A stretch of 64,000 bases of DNA. Origin: Pirellula sp. GTDB lineage: Bacteria > Planctomycetota > Planctomycetia > Pirellulales > PNKZ01. The notes beneath the pieces are model-generated. The model was not told the origin of the DNA and ran no database searches. It saw only the letters and a list, made by a program, of their open reading frames with translations. The position numbers were made by a program, and so were the translations under genes. The first letter of the stretch is position 1. Each line of letters begins with the position of its first letter. The DNA lies in contig PNKZ01000008.1 in NCBI GenBank assembly GCA_013822735.1, forward strand, positions 1 through 64,000, written 5' to 3'. Positions 45,726 through 54,267 of the stretch are shown here, piece after piece.

Positions 45726-45831
45726 CCGGTGACTATATCAGAAAGGCCACACCCGTTCCCATTCCGAACACGGTAGTTAAGCTTTTTGAGCCGATGGTAG
45801 TGCTACAAGCGCGAGAGTAGGTGTTGCCGGA
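45725..45831 (+). rRNA. 5S ribosomal RNA
   Basis: About 107 nt. Helix I is formed by CCGGTGAC (45726) and GTTGCCGG (ends 45830). The loop A/B region GGCCACACCCGTTCCCATTC, GAACACGG and GAGAGTAGGT are the conserved bacterial 5S words. It lies about 190 bp downstream of 23S and is followed by a strong terminator. Confidence 0.93.
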
Positions 45832-45842
45832 TTCAAATCAAT

Positions 45843-45880
45843 AAAAGCCCCGCATGACGAAAGTCATGCGGGGCTTTTTT
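45843..45880 (+). terminator. Intrinsic terminator after 5S
   Basis: AGCCCCGCATGAC (45846-45858), GAAA loop, GTCATGCGGGGCT (45863-45875), then a T-run to 45880, preceded by an A-run. It is a textbook rho-independent terminator and also works in reverse because of the A-run. Confidence 0.92.
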
Positions 45881-46073
45881 GTTGCGCTACATCTCATTGC
45901 TTTGCGCCAAGGCTTGTGATCCGATTGAGCGGGACCGGCGTTCTCAATCGCGAATCTCGCGCAGAGACTTCTAACGCGCCCGCCGCCGCTGTAAGATCGC
46001 GTCCGGTGACGCGTCCGAATAAATTAGCCCGGCGACCACCGTGAACTCGGCGCCGTACTCCGGAGTATTAACG

Positions 46074-47195
46074 ATGTCGCTGCGTTCGATTTTCTTGCCG
46101 TTGCTCATTGCCGGACTCGCAGCAGCTGCCGACTCGAACGCTCCTTTGAAGATGACGTTCGACGCCCGCGTGGCGCCGTTGCCGCATGGTTACCAGGGCC
46201 CGTTTGTGAATATGCCCGACGGTGCGATCCTCGGCATCGATCAGAACACGGTCATTCGTAGCGCCGACGGCGGCAAGACTTGGTCGGCCAACGAAATATT
46301 TTCCGCCGACCAAACCACCGAGCATAATCTTAAGATCAGCAACGAGCGGGCGCTCCTCGTCACGAAAGACGGCACGCTCGTCCTGGGTTGCATGGATCTC
46401 AACGGCCGGAAGTGGACCTGGGACCCGAAAATCCACGACGCGCCGGGCGCCGAACTTCCCACCTGGGTTCTGCGCAGCACCGACGGCGGCCGCACCTGGA
46501 GCGACATTCAGCAACTTCATAAAGAGTGGACCGGCGCGGTTCGCGACCTGATCCAAACTCAATCCGGCCGGCTCGTGCTCACTTCGATGAAGTTGCTCAA
46601 TTATCCCGGTCGCCACACCGTCCTCACTTACGTTTCCGATGACGACGGCAAAACGTGGCAGGCCGGCAATCTCGTCGACCTCGGCGGGGCGGGCCATCAC
46701 GGCGGTGTCACGGAGTCGTGCGTTGTCGAACTTCGCGACGGCCGAGTTTGGACGTTGATCCGCACCAATTGGGGTGAATTCTGGTCGGGCTATTCTTACG
46801 ACGGCGGCCGATTTTTTCGCACCTTACAACCCTCCGGCATTCCGGCCTCGAGCGCCCCGGCGATCGTCAAACGTTTGGCGAGCGGCCGGCTTGCCTTGGC
46901 TTGGAACCGTCCGTTTCCCGAAGGCCAAACCAGTTTTCCCCTTCGCGGCGGCGACAACGAATGGTCGGAAGTTCCAGTGAGCAACCACCGCGGCGAACTT
47001 TCATTGGCGTTCTCCGACGACGACGGTAAGTCCTGGTCGCCTCCGGTCGTCGTTGCCCGCGAAGCCGGCAAGTCGCTTGCCTATCCTTACATTTTCGAAG
47101 CGAAGCCCGGGCACCTTTGGCTGACGACCATGCAAGGGGGCGTCCGTATCCAATTCGACGAAGCTGCCCTACTGGAAAAATCAGCCAGCCGGTAG
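46074..47195 (+). CDS. Secreted sialidase-like (BNR/Asp-box) protein
   Basis: The 373-aa product from ATG 46074 has a signal peptide (LRSIFLPLLIAGLAAAADS). It carries four Asp boxes of the SxDxGxTW type: RSADGGKTW (about 73-81), RSTDGGRTW, VSDDDGKTW and FSDDDGKSW, spaced as in six-bladed sialidase propellers. This fold covers exo-sialidases and other glycosidases; many bacterial relatives act on surface glycans or serve as binding proteins. The catalytic Arg triad cannot be confirmed by eye. It is followed 28 bp later by the TylF-like pseudogene. The GTG frame upstream (46041) is not needed. Confidence 0.85.
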   Translation: MSLRSIFLPLLIAGLAAAADSNAPLKMTFDARVAPLPHGYQGPFVNMPDGAILGIDQNTVIRSADGGKTWSANEIFSADQTTEHNLKISNERALLVTKDGTLVLGCMDLNGRKWTWDPKIHDAPGAELPTWVLRSTDGGRTWSDIQQLHKEWTGAVRDLIQTQSGRLVLTSMKLLNYPGRHTVLTYVSDDDGKTWQAGNLVDLGGAGHHGGVTESCVVELRDGRVWTLIRTNWGEFWSGYSYDGGRFFRTLQPSGIPASSAPAIVKRLASGRLALAWNRPFPEGQTSFPLRGGDNEWSEVPVSNHRGELSLAFSDDDGKSWSPPVVVAREAGKSLAYPYIFEAKPGHLWLTTMQGGVRIQFDEAALLEKSASR

Positions 47196-47223
47196 TGAGT
47201 CTTGTCACATCTTCTCACCGCCC

Positions 47224-47808
47224 ATGGATGGCCGCTTGGATGAAACTCCCTTCGGTTTCGATGTCGCGGAAGCCTGGGACTATGAAAACGGCTTCTATCT
47301 GACGTCGCATCCCACGCGCATCGCCAAGTTGCTGGCGCATTTCGAGCTCTAAAAGTCGATCGTCGGCCTGCCGGGGCACGTTGTCGAGTGCGGCGTCTTC
47401 AAATTCCCGGCGGCGGTAGATGCGGCCGATGCAAAGTTCGGGGCCCAATTCGAAGCGGCCGCCGGCGACGGGATTGCCATCGACGACCTCCGCCAAGTTC
47501 TCAAGCACAAACAATTCGCCAATGTCGAGCTCATTGCCGGCGATGTCTGCTCGACGGTGCCGCAGTACGCGGCCGAGCATCCCGAACTAAAAATCGCGCT
47601 GCTCCATGTCGACGTCGACGTTTACGAACCGACCGCCGCCGCACTGGAGCACCTGTTCGATCGGGTCGTTCCCGGCGGGCTGGTCGTGCTCGACGACTAC
47701 GGTACCGTCGCCGGCGCAACGAGGGCCGTAGATGAGTTGCTCGCGCGATTTCCGGCAACCGTCGAGAAACTACCGATCGCGCATATTCCCGCCTTTATCC
47801 GGCGGTAG
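47224..47808 (+). pseudogene. Decayed TylF-like O-methyltransferase pseudogene
   Basis: Reading from ATG 47224, residues 1-42 look like the N-terminus of a TylF-type methyltransferase (GFYLTSHPTRIAKLLAHFEL). A TAA stop then sits at 47350-47352. The frame continues with VVECGVFKFPAAVDAADAKF and later LLHVDVDVYEPTAAALEHLF and LVVLDDYGTV, which match the downstream part of the family and end at 47808. Compared with the family, about 25-30 residues of the SAM-binding region appear missing after VFK, where the sequence jumps to FPAA. So there is one nonsense change and one internal deletion; readthrough would still give a protein lacking part of the methyltransferase core. The intact relative is at 35696. 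The sialidase gene is 28 bp upstream. Confidence 0.8.
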
Positions 47809-47993
47809 CGTCGATGTCGCGGCGGAACTGTTGCGAGCTAAACAAGGGATCGCAATACCTCGCCGGCCGTGTCGTCGTAGTTTAAGTTTCGTTAGTTGAC
47901 GCCCACCCCGTAGCATCATTCCATGGGGGGGCTTAAACTGGCTCGGGTAGTCGGGTTGCGCCAAACTTCTCCCTATTCATTCAGCCTGAGCGC

Positions 47994-48896
47994 ATGTCGA
48001 GCGTAGCCTCCCCCAGAACGCGTCGTCCCACGCCAGTCGTCGCGATTTCCGGAGTTTCGCGCTACGATCGCGTCGCCGGGCTGATTGTTTCGTTCGTCAT
48101 CATGCTGGGGCTCGCGGTCGGCATTCTGCTCTTCATCTGGCTCGCTGGCCGCTACGCCGCGGAAGGCGGTCATTCGGTCCCCGTCACGTTTCACCCCGGC
48201 GACGGCGGCGATTCGGCGAGCCCGGACAACGCCGGACTACAGCTCGACGCGCCGAGCATGCAAGAAATCGAACGCGAAACCGATCTGCCGCTTCCCGGCC
48301 TCCGCGATTCGCTTTCCATGGTGGAGCAACTCGTGACGAATCACGCCGTGGAACTCACGAATCTCGACCGCAGTTTGGCGCCGACGGCGGCGGGGGGAGG
48401 CGCTTCGCTGGGCTCCGGCGAAAGTGCCGCTTTCGGTTCCGGCGGGACCGGCGTCGGCGTGGCCCGCGGCGATCGGTGGGAAATTCAATTCTCTCCCGGA
48501 ATCACGCTGGAGGAATACGCTCGACAACTCGATCACTTTCAAATTGAACTCGCCGCCGTCGGGCCGACGGGCCAAGTCGAGTACGTCCGCAATCTCTCCA
48601 AACGGCCGCCGACGGTCGAGCGCGAACGCCCACAGCCGGAAGCGCGTCTCTTCATGAGTTGGCGCGAAGGATCTCCTCGTCGCGAGGCCGATCGCAAGCT
48701 GCTGGAACTTGCCGGCGTCTCAACCACGAGCAAGCAGCTCGTACAGTTCCTTTCGCCCGAATTGGAACAGAAACTGGCCGCGTTAGAGCAGAGTTTCGCC
48801 GGTCGCGATCCACGCACCGTTCGTAGCACCCGTTTCGGCGTCCGCCCCGCGAACGTCGGATTCGAGTTTTTCGTCACCGAACAAGTTCCGCTCTAA
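47994..48896 (+). CDS. Single-pass envelope protein, first gene of the ExbB/ExbD cluster, unknown function
   Basis: This 300-aa protein has a short cytoplasmic N-terminus, one TM segment at about residues 28-50 (AGLIVSFVIMLGLAVGILLF) and a periplasmic part. That part is first acidic and Gly-rich, then holds about 150 residues of folded sequence (WEIQFSPGITLEEYARQLDH to the C-terminus FFVTEQVPL). The topology, N-in with a periplasmic C-terminus, is that of TonB or TolA, but there is no Pro-rich spacer or recognisable TonB C-terminal domain. As first gene before ExbB/TolQ and ExbD homologues it could be a force-transducing or linker partner. That is inference. No family name is known to me. Confidence 0.75.
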   Translation: MSSVASPRTRRPTPVVAISGVSRYDRVAGLIVSFVIMLGLAVGILLFIWLAGRYAAEGGHSVPVTFHPGDGGDSASPDNAGLQLDAPSMQEIERETDLPLPGLRDSLSMVEQLVTNHAVELTNLDRSLAPTAAGGGASLGSGESAAFGSGGTGVGVARGDRWEIQFSPGITLEEYARQLDHFQIELAAVGPTGQVEYVRNLSKRPPTVERERPQPEARLFMSWREGSPRREADRKLLELAGVSTTSKQLVQFLSPELEQKLAALEQSFAGRDPRTVRSTRFGVRPANVGFEFFVTEQVPL

Positions 48897-48943
48897 ATCC
48901 GTTACCTCCATCTCCCGCGCAACGCCACACCTCGTCGAACTCC

Positions 48944-49600
48944 ATGGAACTGAGCAACCTAAGCGCCGTTAGTCAATTTGCAGGCGATCTCTGCTACGTG
49001 TTTTTGGCGGCCGTCGCGATCTGGGGGCTGTATTGCGCCGTCGTCGTGTGGCGTCGCATTAATCAGCTGCGCTTCCGCAACGATGCGGATCAGAGCGAGT
49101 TTCTCGACGGCCTCGATAACTACTTGGCGACGTCCGACTTCGTGGCCGCATCGCAGTTCTGTGCCGACGACGACCGCGTGGTGCCGCAACTCGCACGCAC
49201 GGCCTTAGACCACAAGGACATCGATCCCGGCAAGCTGCGCCATCTGCTGGCCGACCGCTACCAACGCGACGTCTCTTCCGATCTCGAGTACCGTCAAAGC
49301 TGGATCAACACCGTCATCAAGACCGCGCCGATGCTCGGGTTGTTCGGCACGGTGCTCGGCATGATGTCGGCGTTCGGCAAGCTCGGCAGCGGCGACAAGG
49401 TCGAGGCCTCGGGCCTCGCCGAAGACATCAGCTTGGCCTTGATCACGACGGCCATCGGCTTAGCGATCGCCATTCCCATGTCGCTGGCCGTGGCGAGCAT
49501 CAACATCCGGATTCGCAAACTGGAAGACATGGTCAACGTCGGCCTCTCGCGCATTCTCGATTCTCTGCTCGGCCGCTCCGGCGGCCCGACGCGCCGTTAA
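48944..49600 (+). CDS. MotA/TolQ/ExbB-family proton channel subunit
   Basis: This 218-aa inner-membrane protein has three TM helices: about 15-36, about 123-145 (NTVIKTAPMLGLFGTVLGMM) and about 157-185 (EDISLALITTAIGLAIAIPM). The TAPMLGLFGTVLGM and ALITTAIGLAIAIP strings are diagnostic of the MotA/TolQ/ExbB superfamily. With ExbD it forms the proton-driven motor. The cytoplasmic loop between TM1 and TM2 is about 85 residues. It is followed 17 bp later by ExbD. There is no MotB and no flagellar gene around it, so the partner set is Exb/Tol-like. Confidence 0.94.
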   Translation: MELSNLSAVSQFAGDLCYVFLAAVAIWGLYCAVVVWRRINQLRFRNDADQSEFLDGLDNYLATSDFVAASQFCADDDRVVPQLARTALDHKDIDPGKLRHLLADRYQRDVSSDLEYRQSWINTVIKTAPMLGLFGTVLGMMSAFGKLGSGDKVEASGLAEDISLALITTAIGLAIAIPMSLAVASINIRIRKLEDMVNVGLSRILDSLLGRSGGPTRR

Positions 49601-49617
49601 GGAAGAGGATACGCCCC

Positions 49618-50106
49618 GTGGCCGGTGCATCGTCCATCTTGCAAGATCGTGCCAACCCCGAAGGTTCGGTGTTGAAGCGTACGCCGTTGCCGAACGATCA
49701 GAATCTCGACATTACGCCGATGATCGACGTGACGTTCTTACTTTTGATCTTCTTTCTCGTGGCGGCCGTGCCCGATGTGCAAGCCGCGCTCGATTTGCCG
49801 CCGGCCCAACACGGCGTCGGCGTCAGCCGTCATGAGGCGCTGATTATTTGCATCGCCGAAGCTCCCGGCGGCCGCTCGGCGCTCGTGTATCTCACGCCGA
49901 GCAAATCGGGCCCGCCGCTGGAAGGTTCCGCTGAAGCGCAGGCTGCGACAATTCGCGCCATGGTCGAAGCGGCTCGCGCCGCCGGCAAGACGGAAGTACT
50001 GCTCAAGGCCGAACGTCGCGTGCGGCATCGCGAAGTGGCTCGCGTGATGCAGGCCGCCGACGTCGAAGGAATGAAAATCAATCTTGCCGTCATGGAGCCG
50101 CGATAA
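49618..50106 (+). CDS. ExbD/TolR-family biopolymer transport protein (first copy)
   Basis: This 162-aa protein reads from GTG 49618, with a strong GGAAGAGGA ribosome-binding site upstream. It has a single TM at about residues 33-51 containing the conserved Asp of the family (ITPMIDVTFLLLIFFLV, D37). The periplasmic part follows the ExbD/TolR fold. It should form the rotating dimer inside the ExbB/TolQ pentamer and take up protons at D37. The gene is 17 bp after the channel gene. A second ExbD-type protein follows. Confidence 0.93.
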   Translation: MAGASSILQDRANPEGSVLKRTPLPNDQNLDITPMIDVTFLLLIFFLVAAVPDVQAALDLPPAQHGVGVSRHEALIICIAEAPGGRSALVYLTPSKSGPPLEGSAEAQAATIRAMVEAARAAGKTEVLLKAERRVRHREVARVMQAADVEGMKINLAVMEPR

Positions 50107-50162
50107 GCCCGGCCGCGCTCGTGCTCGTCCCCACTTTCTAGAAACTTCGATACCTCGTTGTT

Positions 50163-50774
50163 ATGTCGATCCGTTTCCACTGCCCTACCTGCGGACGAAA
50201 GCTCAAGGCCGAACTTGCGGCGGCGGGCCGGCGTGCGAAATGCGGCGGCTGCGCGACGATCGTCGAGATACCGCGCGATTCGGAGCCGGAACAGCGCGAG
50301 GCCGATCCGCTATTCGTCGACGAACCACCGGCGTTTCAAGTTCGTCGCTTCCCGGCCTCGACCGACGACGAAGTCGATATGACTCCGATGATCGACATCG
50401 TGTTTCAGTTACTGATCTTTTTCATGGTCACGATGGCGATGTCGCTGCAGAAGGCGCTGCCGGTTCCGGCGCCGCCGCCGGTCGATGCGGCCGCGGTGCA
50501 AGCCGCGCAAGTCGACGACGACGTCGTGACCGTGCGCGTGGAAGCCGACGATAGCCTCTGGGTCGACGATGCGCTGGCGGTGAGCCGACAGGATCTCATT
50601 GCCAAGCTTCGCAGGCTGCGAGCGGCCGGGCGAGGCGGACAAGGACAGAGCCTACGCAAACTGATCGTGTCAGCGGCGCCCGACGCGCATCATGAAGCCG
50701 TGGTCTTGGCGCTCGATGCAGGCGGAGCGGCGGGTATGGAAGAAATCAGCCTCGTGACGGAAGAGGAATCGTAG
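50163..50774 (+). CDS. ExbD-family protein with N-terminal zinc ribbon (second copy)
   Basis: This 203-aa protein starts with a short CxxC-CxxC module, CPTCGRKLKAE and KCGGC (Cys 7, 10, 27, 30), which fits a cytoplasmic zinc ribbon. An ExbD TM at about 74-93 follows (MTPMIDIVFQLLIFFMVTMA, proton-binding Asp D78) with a periplasmic domain. Two ExbD copies next to one ExbB-type gene could form a hetero-assembly. The zinc ribbon on the cytoplasmic side is unusual for ExbD/TolR and could bind a regulator. It lies 4 bp upstream of the beta-propeller gene. Confidence 0.9.
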   Translation: MSIRFHCPTCGRKLKAELAAAGRRAKCGGCATIVEIPRDSEPEQREADPLFVDEPPAFQVRRFPASTDDEVDMTPMIDIVFQLLIFFMVTMAMSLQKALPVPAPPPVDAAAVQAAQVDDDVVTVRVEADDSLWVDDALAVSRQDLIAKLRRLRAAGRGGQGQSLRKLIVSAAPDAHHEAVVLALDAGGAAGMEEISLVTEEES

Positions 50775-50778
50775 CGAG

Positions 50779-53700
50779 ATGCTCACCGTACCCAAACTCA
50801 TTGCGGCGCTCGAGCGCCGTGGGGTCGTCCCGCCTGCCGACGTCGCCCGATTGCAGCAGCTGTATGCCGCTGCGCCGTCGGAGTTCGGCATACGCGTGAT
50901 GTTGAAGTGGCTCGTCAATCGCGGCAGAATTAGCGCGGAACAATCCGAGAAGATTCAGCAAGCGCGCCCCGGCGTCACGGCGGAGAAGTTGCTCGATGAG
51001 TTGTTCCCGGCGTCGGGAGACATGGAGCTGACGATCGCCGAGGACGAGGACGATCGCGAAGAAGACACGAAGGATCTGCTGCCCGACGAGGAACTCAACC
51101 AAGAGCAACTGACGCTTCCGCCGCGCGGCTCGCCGACGTTTGCCGGAGGAGTTCCCCCGCGCCCGCCTTCCCCACCCGCCGATCCGCTGATCGCGCCCGA
51201 CGGTTCGGCGAAGACAAACGCGCCGGCCGGCGTCGGCGGCTATTCCGATCTGGTATCCGAGCTATTCGCCGGCGACGGCGTCGACCTCGCCGCTCCCATA
51301 TCGCTGCCGCAGGCGCGCCGAAAACTTCGCCGCGGCAATCGTTGGGACAGCCCGCTCATGATGGTCGGAGGGGGCTTGCTGCTCCTCCTGGTGCTCGGCG
51401 GCGCGTTCTTGCTGTGGCGCATCGGCAGGCAGTCGGGCGACGACGCTTTCGCAACCGCCGAGTCCGCATATGGAGAAGGGGCCTACGCGCGCGCAGTTGA
51501 ACTCTACGACAAGTTTCTCCTCGATTACCCGAACCACCCCGCCTCGGGCCGCGCCGTCGTGCATCGCGGACTTTCGCGTATTCGGCTGACCGTGGAAACC
51601 ACGAACGATTGGTCGCGCGCTCGGCAAACGGCTGCGGACGTGCTGGGGGAGATTGCTCCGCATGAGGATTTCGGCTCCGTGCGCCCCGACCTCGGCGTGC
51701 TGCTTCCCGACATTGCTCAACATCTGGCGCGACAGGCACTCGCCAAGAACGACGCGGCGCTACTCGCCGAAGCGCGGGAAGCCCAAGGCTTGGTCGAAAA
51801 GTATTTGCCGCCGTCTGATGTGTTGCGAGCCCGCAACGCCGAAACGGAAACGCTGATCGCGCAAACACAGCGGCGACTCGATCGTGATTTGCGGACGATG
51901 GAGACCATTGCGGCGATGAAGGCCGCCGTCGCGAAACGCGATATTGCCGCCGCCTTTCAAGCGCACGCAGCCTTCGTCGCCGGCGACGGCGCAGCGGCCG
52001 AAGCGCCGGCGCTGCGTACCGCGTTGCTCGACGTCGCGCGCTCCGCGGCGCAAGGGGCGCGATTTGTCGCTGCGGCAACGCAGGCGGAGACCGGCGAACC
52101 GGCCGGACCCGCGCTGCGGTTCGCGCCGCTCTTGGTTACGAAAGGTTCGGCGGTCGAAGCCCTGCGAGGAACGGCGGTTACGACGATTGTCGGCGGCACG
52201 GCATTCGCCTTCGACGGCGCCGACGGCAAGCTCATGTGGCGTCGCACGGTCGGCTTCGATTCGATTCTCTCCCCGCAACGCATCGGTACGGCGACTACGG
52301 CCGACATCCTGCTGCACGATTCCATTCGTAGAGAGTTTCTCGTCGTCGATACCACGACCGGCGCGGTGCGCCGCCGATTTGCCGTTCCGCAGAACGGATC
52401 GGATGCGAATCAGCGCAGTTGGGCCGCCGTGTACGACCAACGACTTTATCTCACGCTCGCTTCGGGCAGGCTCTACGTCTTCGACCTTACGACCGGCGCC
52501 TCGACAGGCTACGTCGAATTCCCCCAGCCTCTGCAGCAAGCCGCCGCGCTCGATCCGCGTGGCCGGGTCCTTTATCAAGCGGCCGACGACGGCGTCGTTT
52601 ACACGCTGGCCGCTTCGGATCTGCGCGTGCTGGAAAGCGGCGTGCTCGGCGAGACCGGCGACGCGACTACGGCCCCGTTTTGCGTCGGCGCCTATCTCTT
52701 GCTCTTCGAACGCCGCGGCGATGCAGGCCGGATGCTCGTCTACGAAACCGACCGCGAAGGGCTCAAGCCCAAGGCGATCGGCCGTCACGACTTCGCCACG
52801 TACGTGCCGCTCCTGCCGGCTACTTCGCAGCGCTATGTGACGACGGTCGACCTTGCCGGCACGCTCAAGGTATTTGATTTCTCGGCCCGCGAAGCACAAC
52901 TCATCGTTAAGCCGGTCGCCGAGTACCGTCTGGCCGGCGGCAAGCAACTGCGACACGTCGTCTTCCAAGGAACGCAGCTTTGGATCGCCGGCAATCAGCT
53001 GGAGCGATTGGAACTTCAAACAACGCTGGGAAAGCTTTCGCAAGTGCGCGCCTATATGCCGCGCAGCCATGCGTTGCAGTCGCCGCTCGTCACGGCCGAG
53101 CACGTGGTCTACCTCTATCGCGACGGCGAACGGCAAAGCGTGAATGTCGCCGCGATTGTGAAAGCGGATGGCGTCGAAGCGTGGAACACGTGGTTCGGCA
53201 TTCCGGTCGCCGCCGCCCCGTTGGTAAACGGCGACGACCAACGCATTCTGTTCACCGCGGACGGCGTCGACTCGGCACAATTCACGGTTGTCCCGACGGC
53301 CGCCAATGCAACCGGCGCCGTCGCCGAGAAACTCTCCGTGCATATTGAGCGCGGTGTTCTGCGTTTGCTGGGACCGCCGCTTCCGACCGACGTCGACACG
53401 ATCGCACTGCCCGTGGTCAACAAGATCGCCTCGCCGGAGGGATCTGCCGTCGCTTCAGGTACGGCCGGCGAAAAATATAGGCTTCTCGTGTTCCGGGAGG
53501 GAGCGGCCCCAAGCTTTCTGTCGCTCTCGCCGGACGATCAGCCGCCCGCGGCCGAAATATCCGCATTTCAACACGGAGCATTGGTGCCGACTTCGCTTGG
53601 CAACTTGCGTTGGCTGGCGATTGCCGAGAAAGCCCAGGACATTGCCCCGTTTCAACCGCCGCTGATCGCGGGCACCGAGACCGAGTGGACCCGTGCGGAA

Positions 53701-54267
53701 GTTGTGGGGGATTCGATCGTCATCTCAGATCGACGAACGCACCTTTACCATCTTCAATTGCAAAAGATGCCGACTCCGCACCTCGCGGCCGCGGGACAAG
53801 TTTCGCTCTCGCGTCCGTTGGTCGGCAATTTGGCCGTCGTGGGCACGATGGCTTACGCCGTCGATTCGGCGCACACGCTACAAACCTTCAAGCTTCCCGA
53901 TCTCACCGCCGGCCCCACCTGGGATTTGCCCGACGCCTGCGTTTGGAACGGGCCCACGGCCTCGGGCAAGCTCGTATTTGTCGCAACGAGCGAACCGCAA
54001 GGACTCGCATGCCGCGCGCTCGACGAGCGTGGGCAACTTGTATGGGAGCAACGTCTGCCGGTCGGCACGCTGCCTCCGGTGGCAACGAGCGACGCCGTGT
54101 TCCTTGCCGATATTCGCGGCGGCGTCGCGCGACTCAACGCCGCCGACGGACGCGAAACAAAACGTATTGAAACCGGACTGGCCATTACGCACGGCCCATT
54201 CGTCCACGGCGACAAACTGCTGTTGGCGACATCCTCCGGTGAACTCGTGGAAATGGCGCAACCATGA
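50779..54267 (+). CDS. Membrane-anchored PQQ-like beta-propeller protein, 1162 aa
   Basis: The N-terminus (1-65, LIAALERRGVVPPADVARLQ, LVNRGRISAEQSEKIQQ) resembles the small domain preceding planctomycete Ser/Thr kinases. An acidic, Pro-rich stretch follows, then one TM at about 193-213 (PLMMVGGGLLLLLVLGGAFL). The periplasmic part starts with a TPR-like helical region (about 222-450) and continues as a beta-propeller with repeated blade motifs, such as GTAFAFDGADGKLMWRRTVG and LASGRLYVFDLTTGASTGY, resembling PQQ/BamB-type repeats. It lacks a catalytic site that I can recognise. It overlaps the next gene by 4 bp (ATGA), so translational coupling is likely. It may be the scaffold or sensor of the ExbBD-like system. 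Confidence 0.85.
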   Translation: MLTVPKLIAALERRGVVPPADVARLQQLYAAAPSEFGIRVMLKWLVNRGRISAEQSEKIQQARPGVTAEKLLDELFPASGDMELTIAEDEDDREEDTKDLLPDEELNQEQLTLPPRGSPTFAGGVPPRPPSPPADPLIAPDGSAKTNAPAGVGGYSDLVSELFAGDGVDLAAPISLPQARRKLRRGNRWDSPLMMVGGGLLLLLVLGGAFLLWRIGRQSGDDAFATAESAYGEGAYARAVELYDKFLLDYPNHPASGRAVVHRGLSRIRLTVETTNDWSRARQTAADVLGEIAPHEDFGSVRPDLGVLLPDIAQHLARQALAKNDAALLAEAREAQGLVEKYLPPSDVLRARNAETETLIAQTQRRLDRDLRTMETIAAMKAAVAKRDIAAAFQAHAAFVAGDGAAAEAPALRTALLDVARSAAQGARFVAAATQAETGEPAGPALRFAPLLVTKGSAVEALRGTAVTTIVGGTAFAFDGADGKLMWRRTVGFDSILSPQRIGTATTADILLHDSIRREFLVVDTTTGAVRRRFAVPQNGSDANQRSWAAVYDQRLYLTLASGRLYVFDLTTGASTGYVEFPQPLQQAAALDPRGRVLYQAADDGVVYTLAASDLRVLESGVLGETGDATTAPFCVGAYLLLFERRGDAGRMLVYETDREGLKPKAIGRHDFATYVPLLPATSQRYVTTVDLAGTLKVFDFSAREAQLIVKPVAEYRLAGGKQLRHVVFQGTQLWIAGNQLERLELQTTLGKLSQVRAYMPRSHALQSPLVTAEHVVYLYRDGERQSVNVAAIVKADGVEAWNTWFGIPVAAAPLVNGDDQRILFTADGVDSAQFTVVPTAANATGAVAEKLSVHIERGVLRLLGPPLPTDVDTIALPVVNKIASPEGSAVASGTAGEKYRLLVFREGAAPSFLSLSPDDQPPAAEISAFQHGALVPTSLGNLRWLAIAEKAQDIAPFQPPLIAGTETEWTRAEVVGDSIVISDRRTHLYHLQLQKMPTPHLAAAGQVSLSRPLVGNLAVVGTMAYAVDSAHTLQTFKLPDLTAGPTWDLPDACVWNGPTASGKLVFVATSEPQGLACRALDERGQLVWEQRLPVGTLPPVATSDAVFLADIRGGVARLNAADGRETKRIETGLAITHGPFVHGDKLLLATSSGELVEMAQP

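Noticed and set aside
51760-53343. 527-aa minus-strand frame
   Set aside because: Antisense shadow of the beta-propeller gene, with no family pattern.
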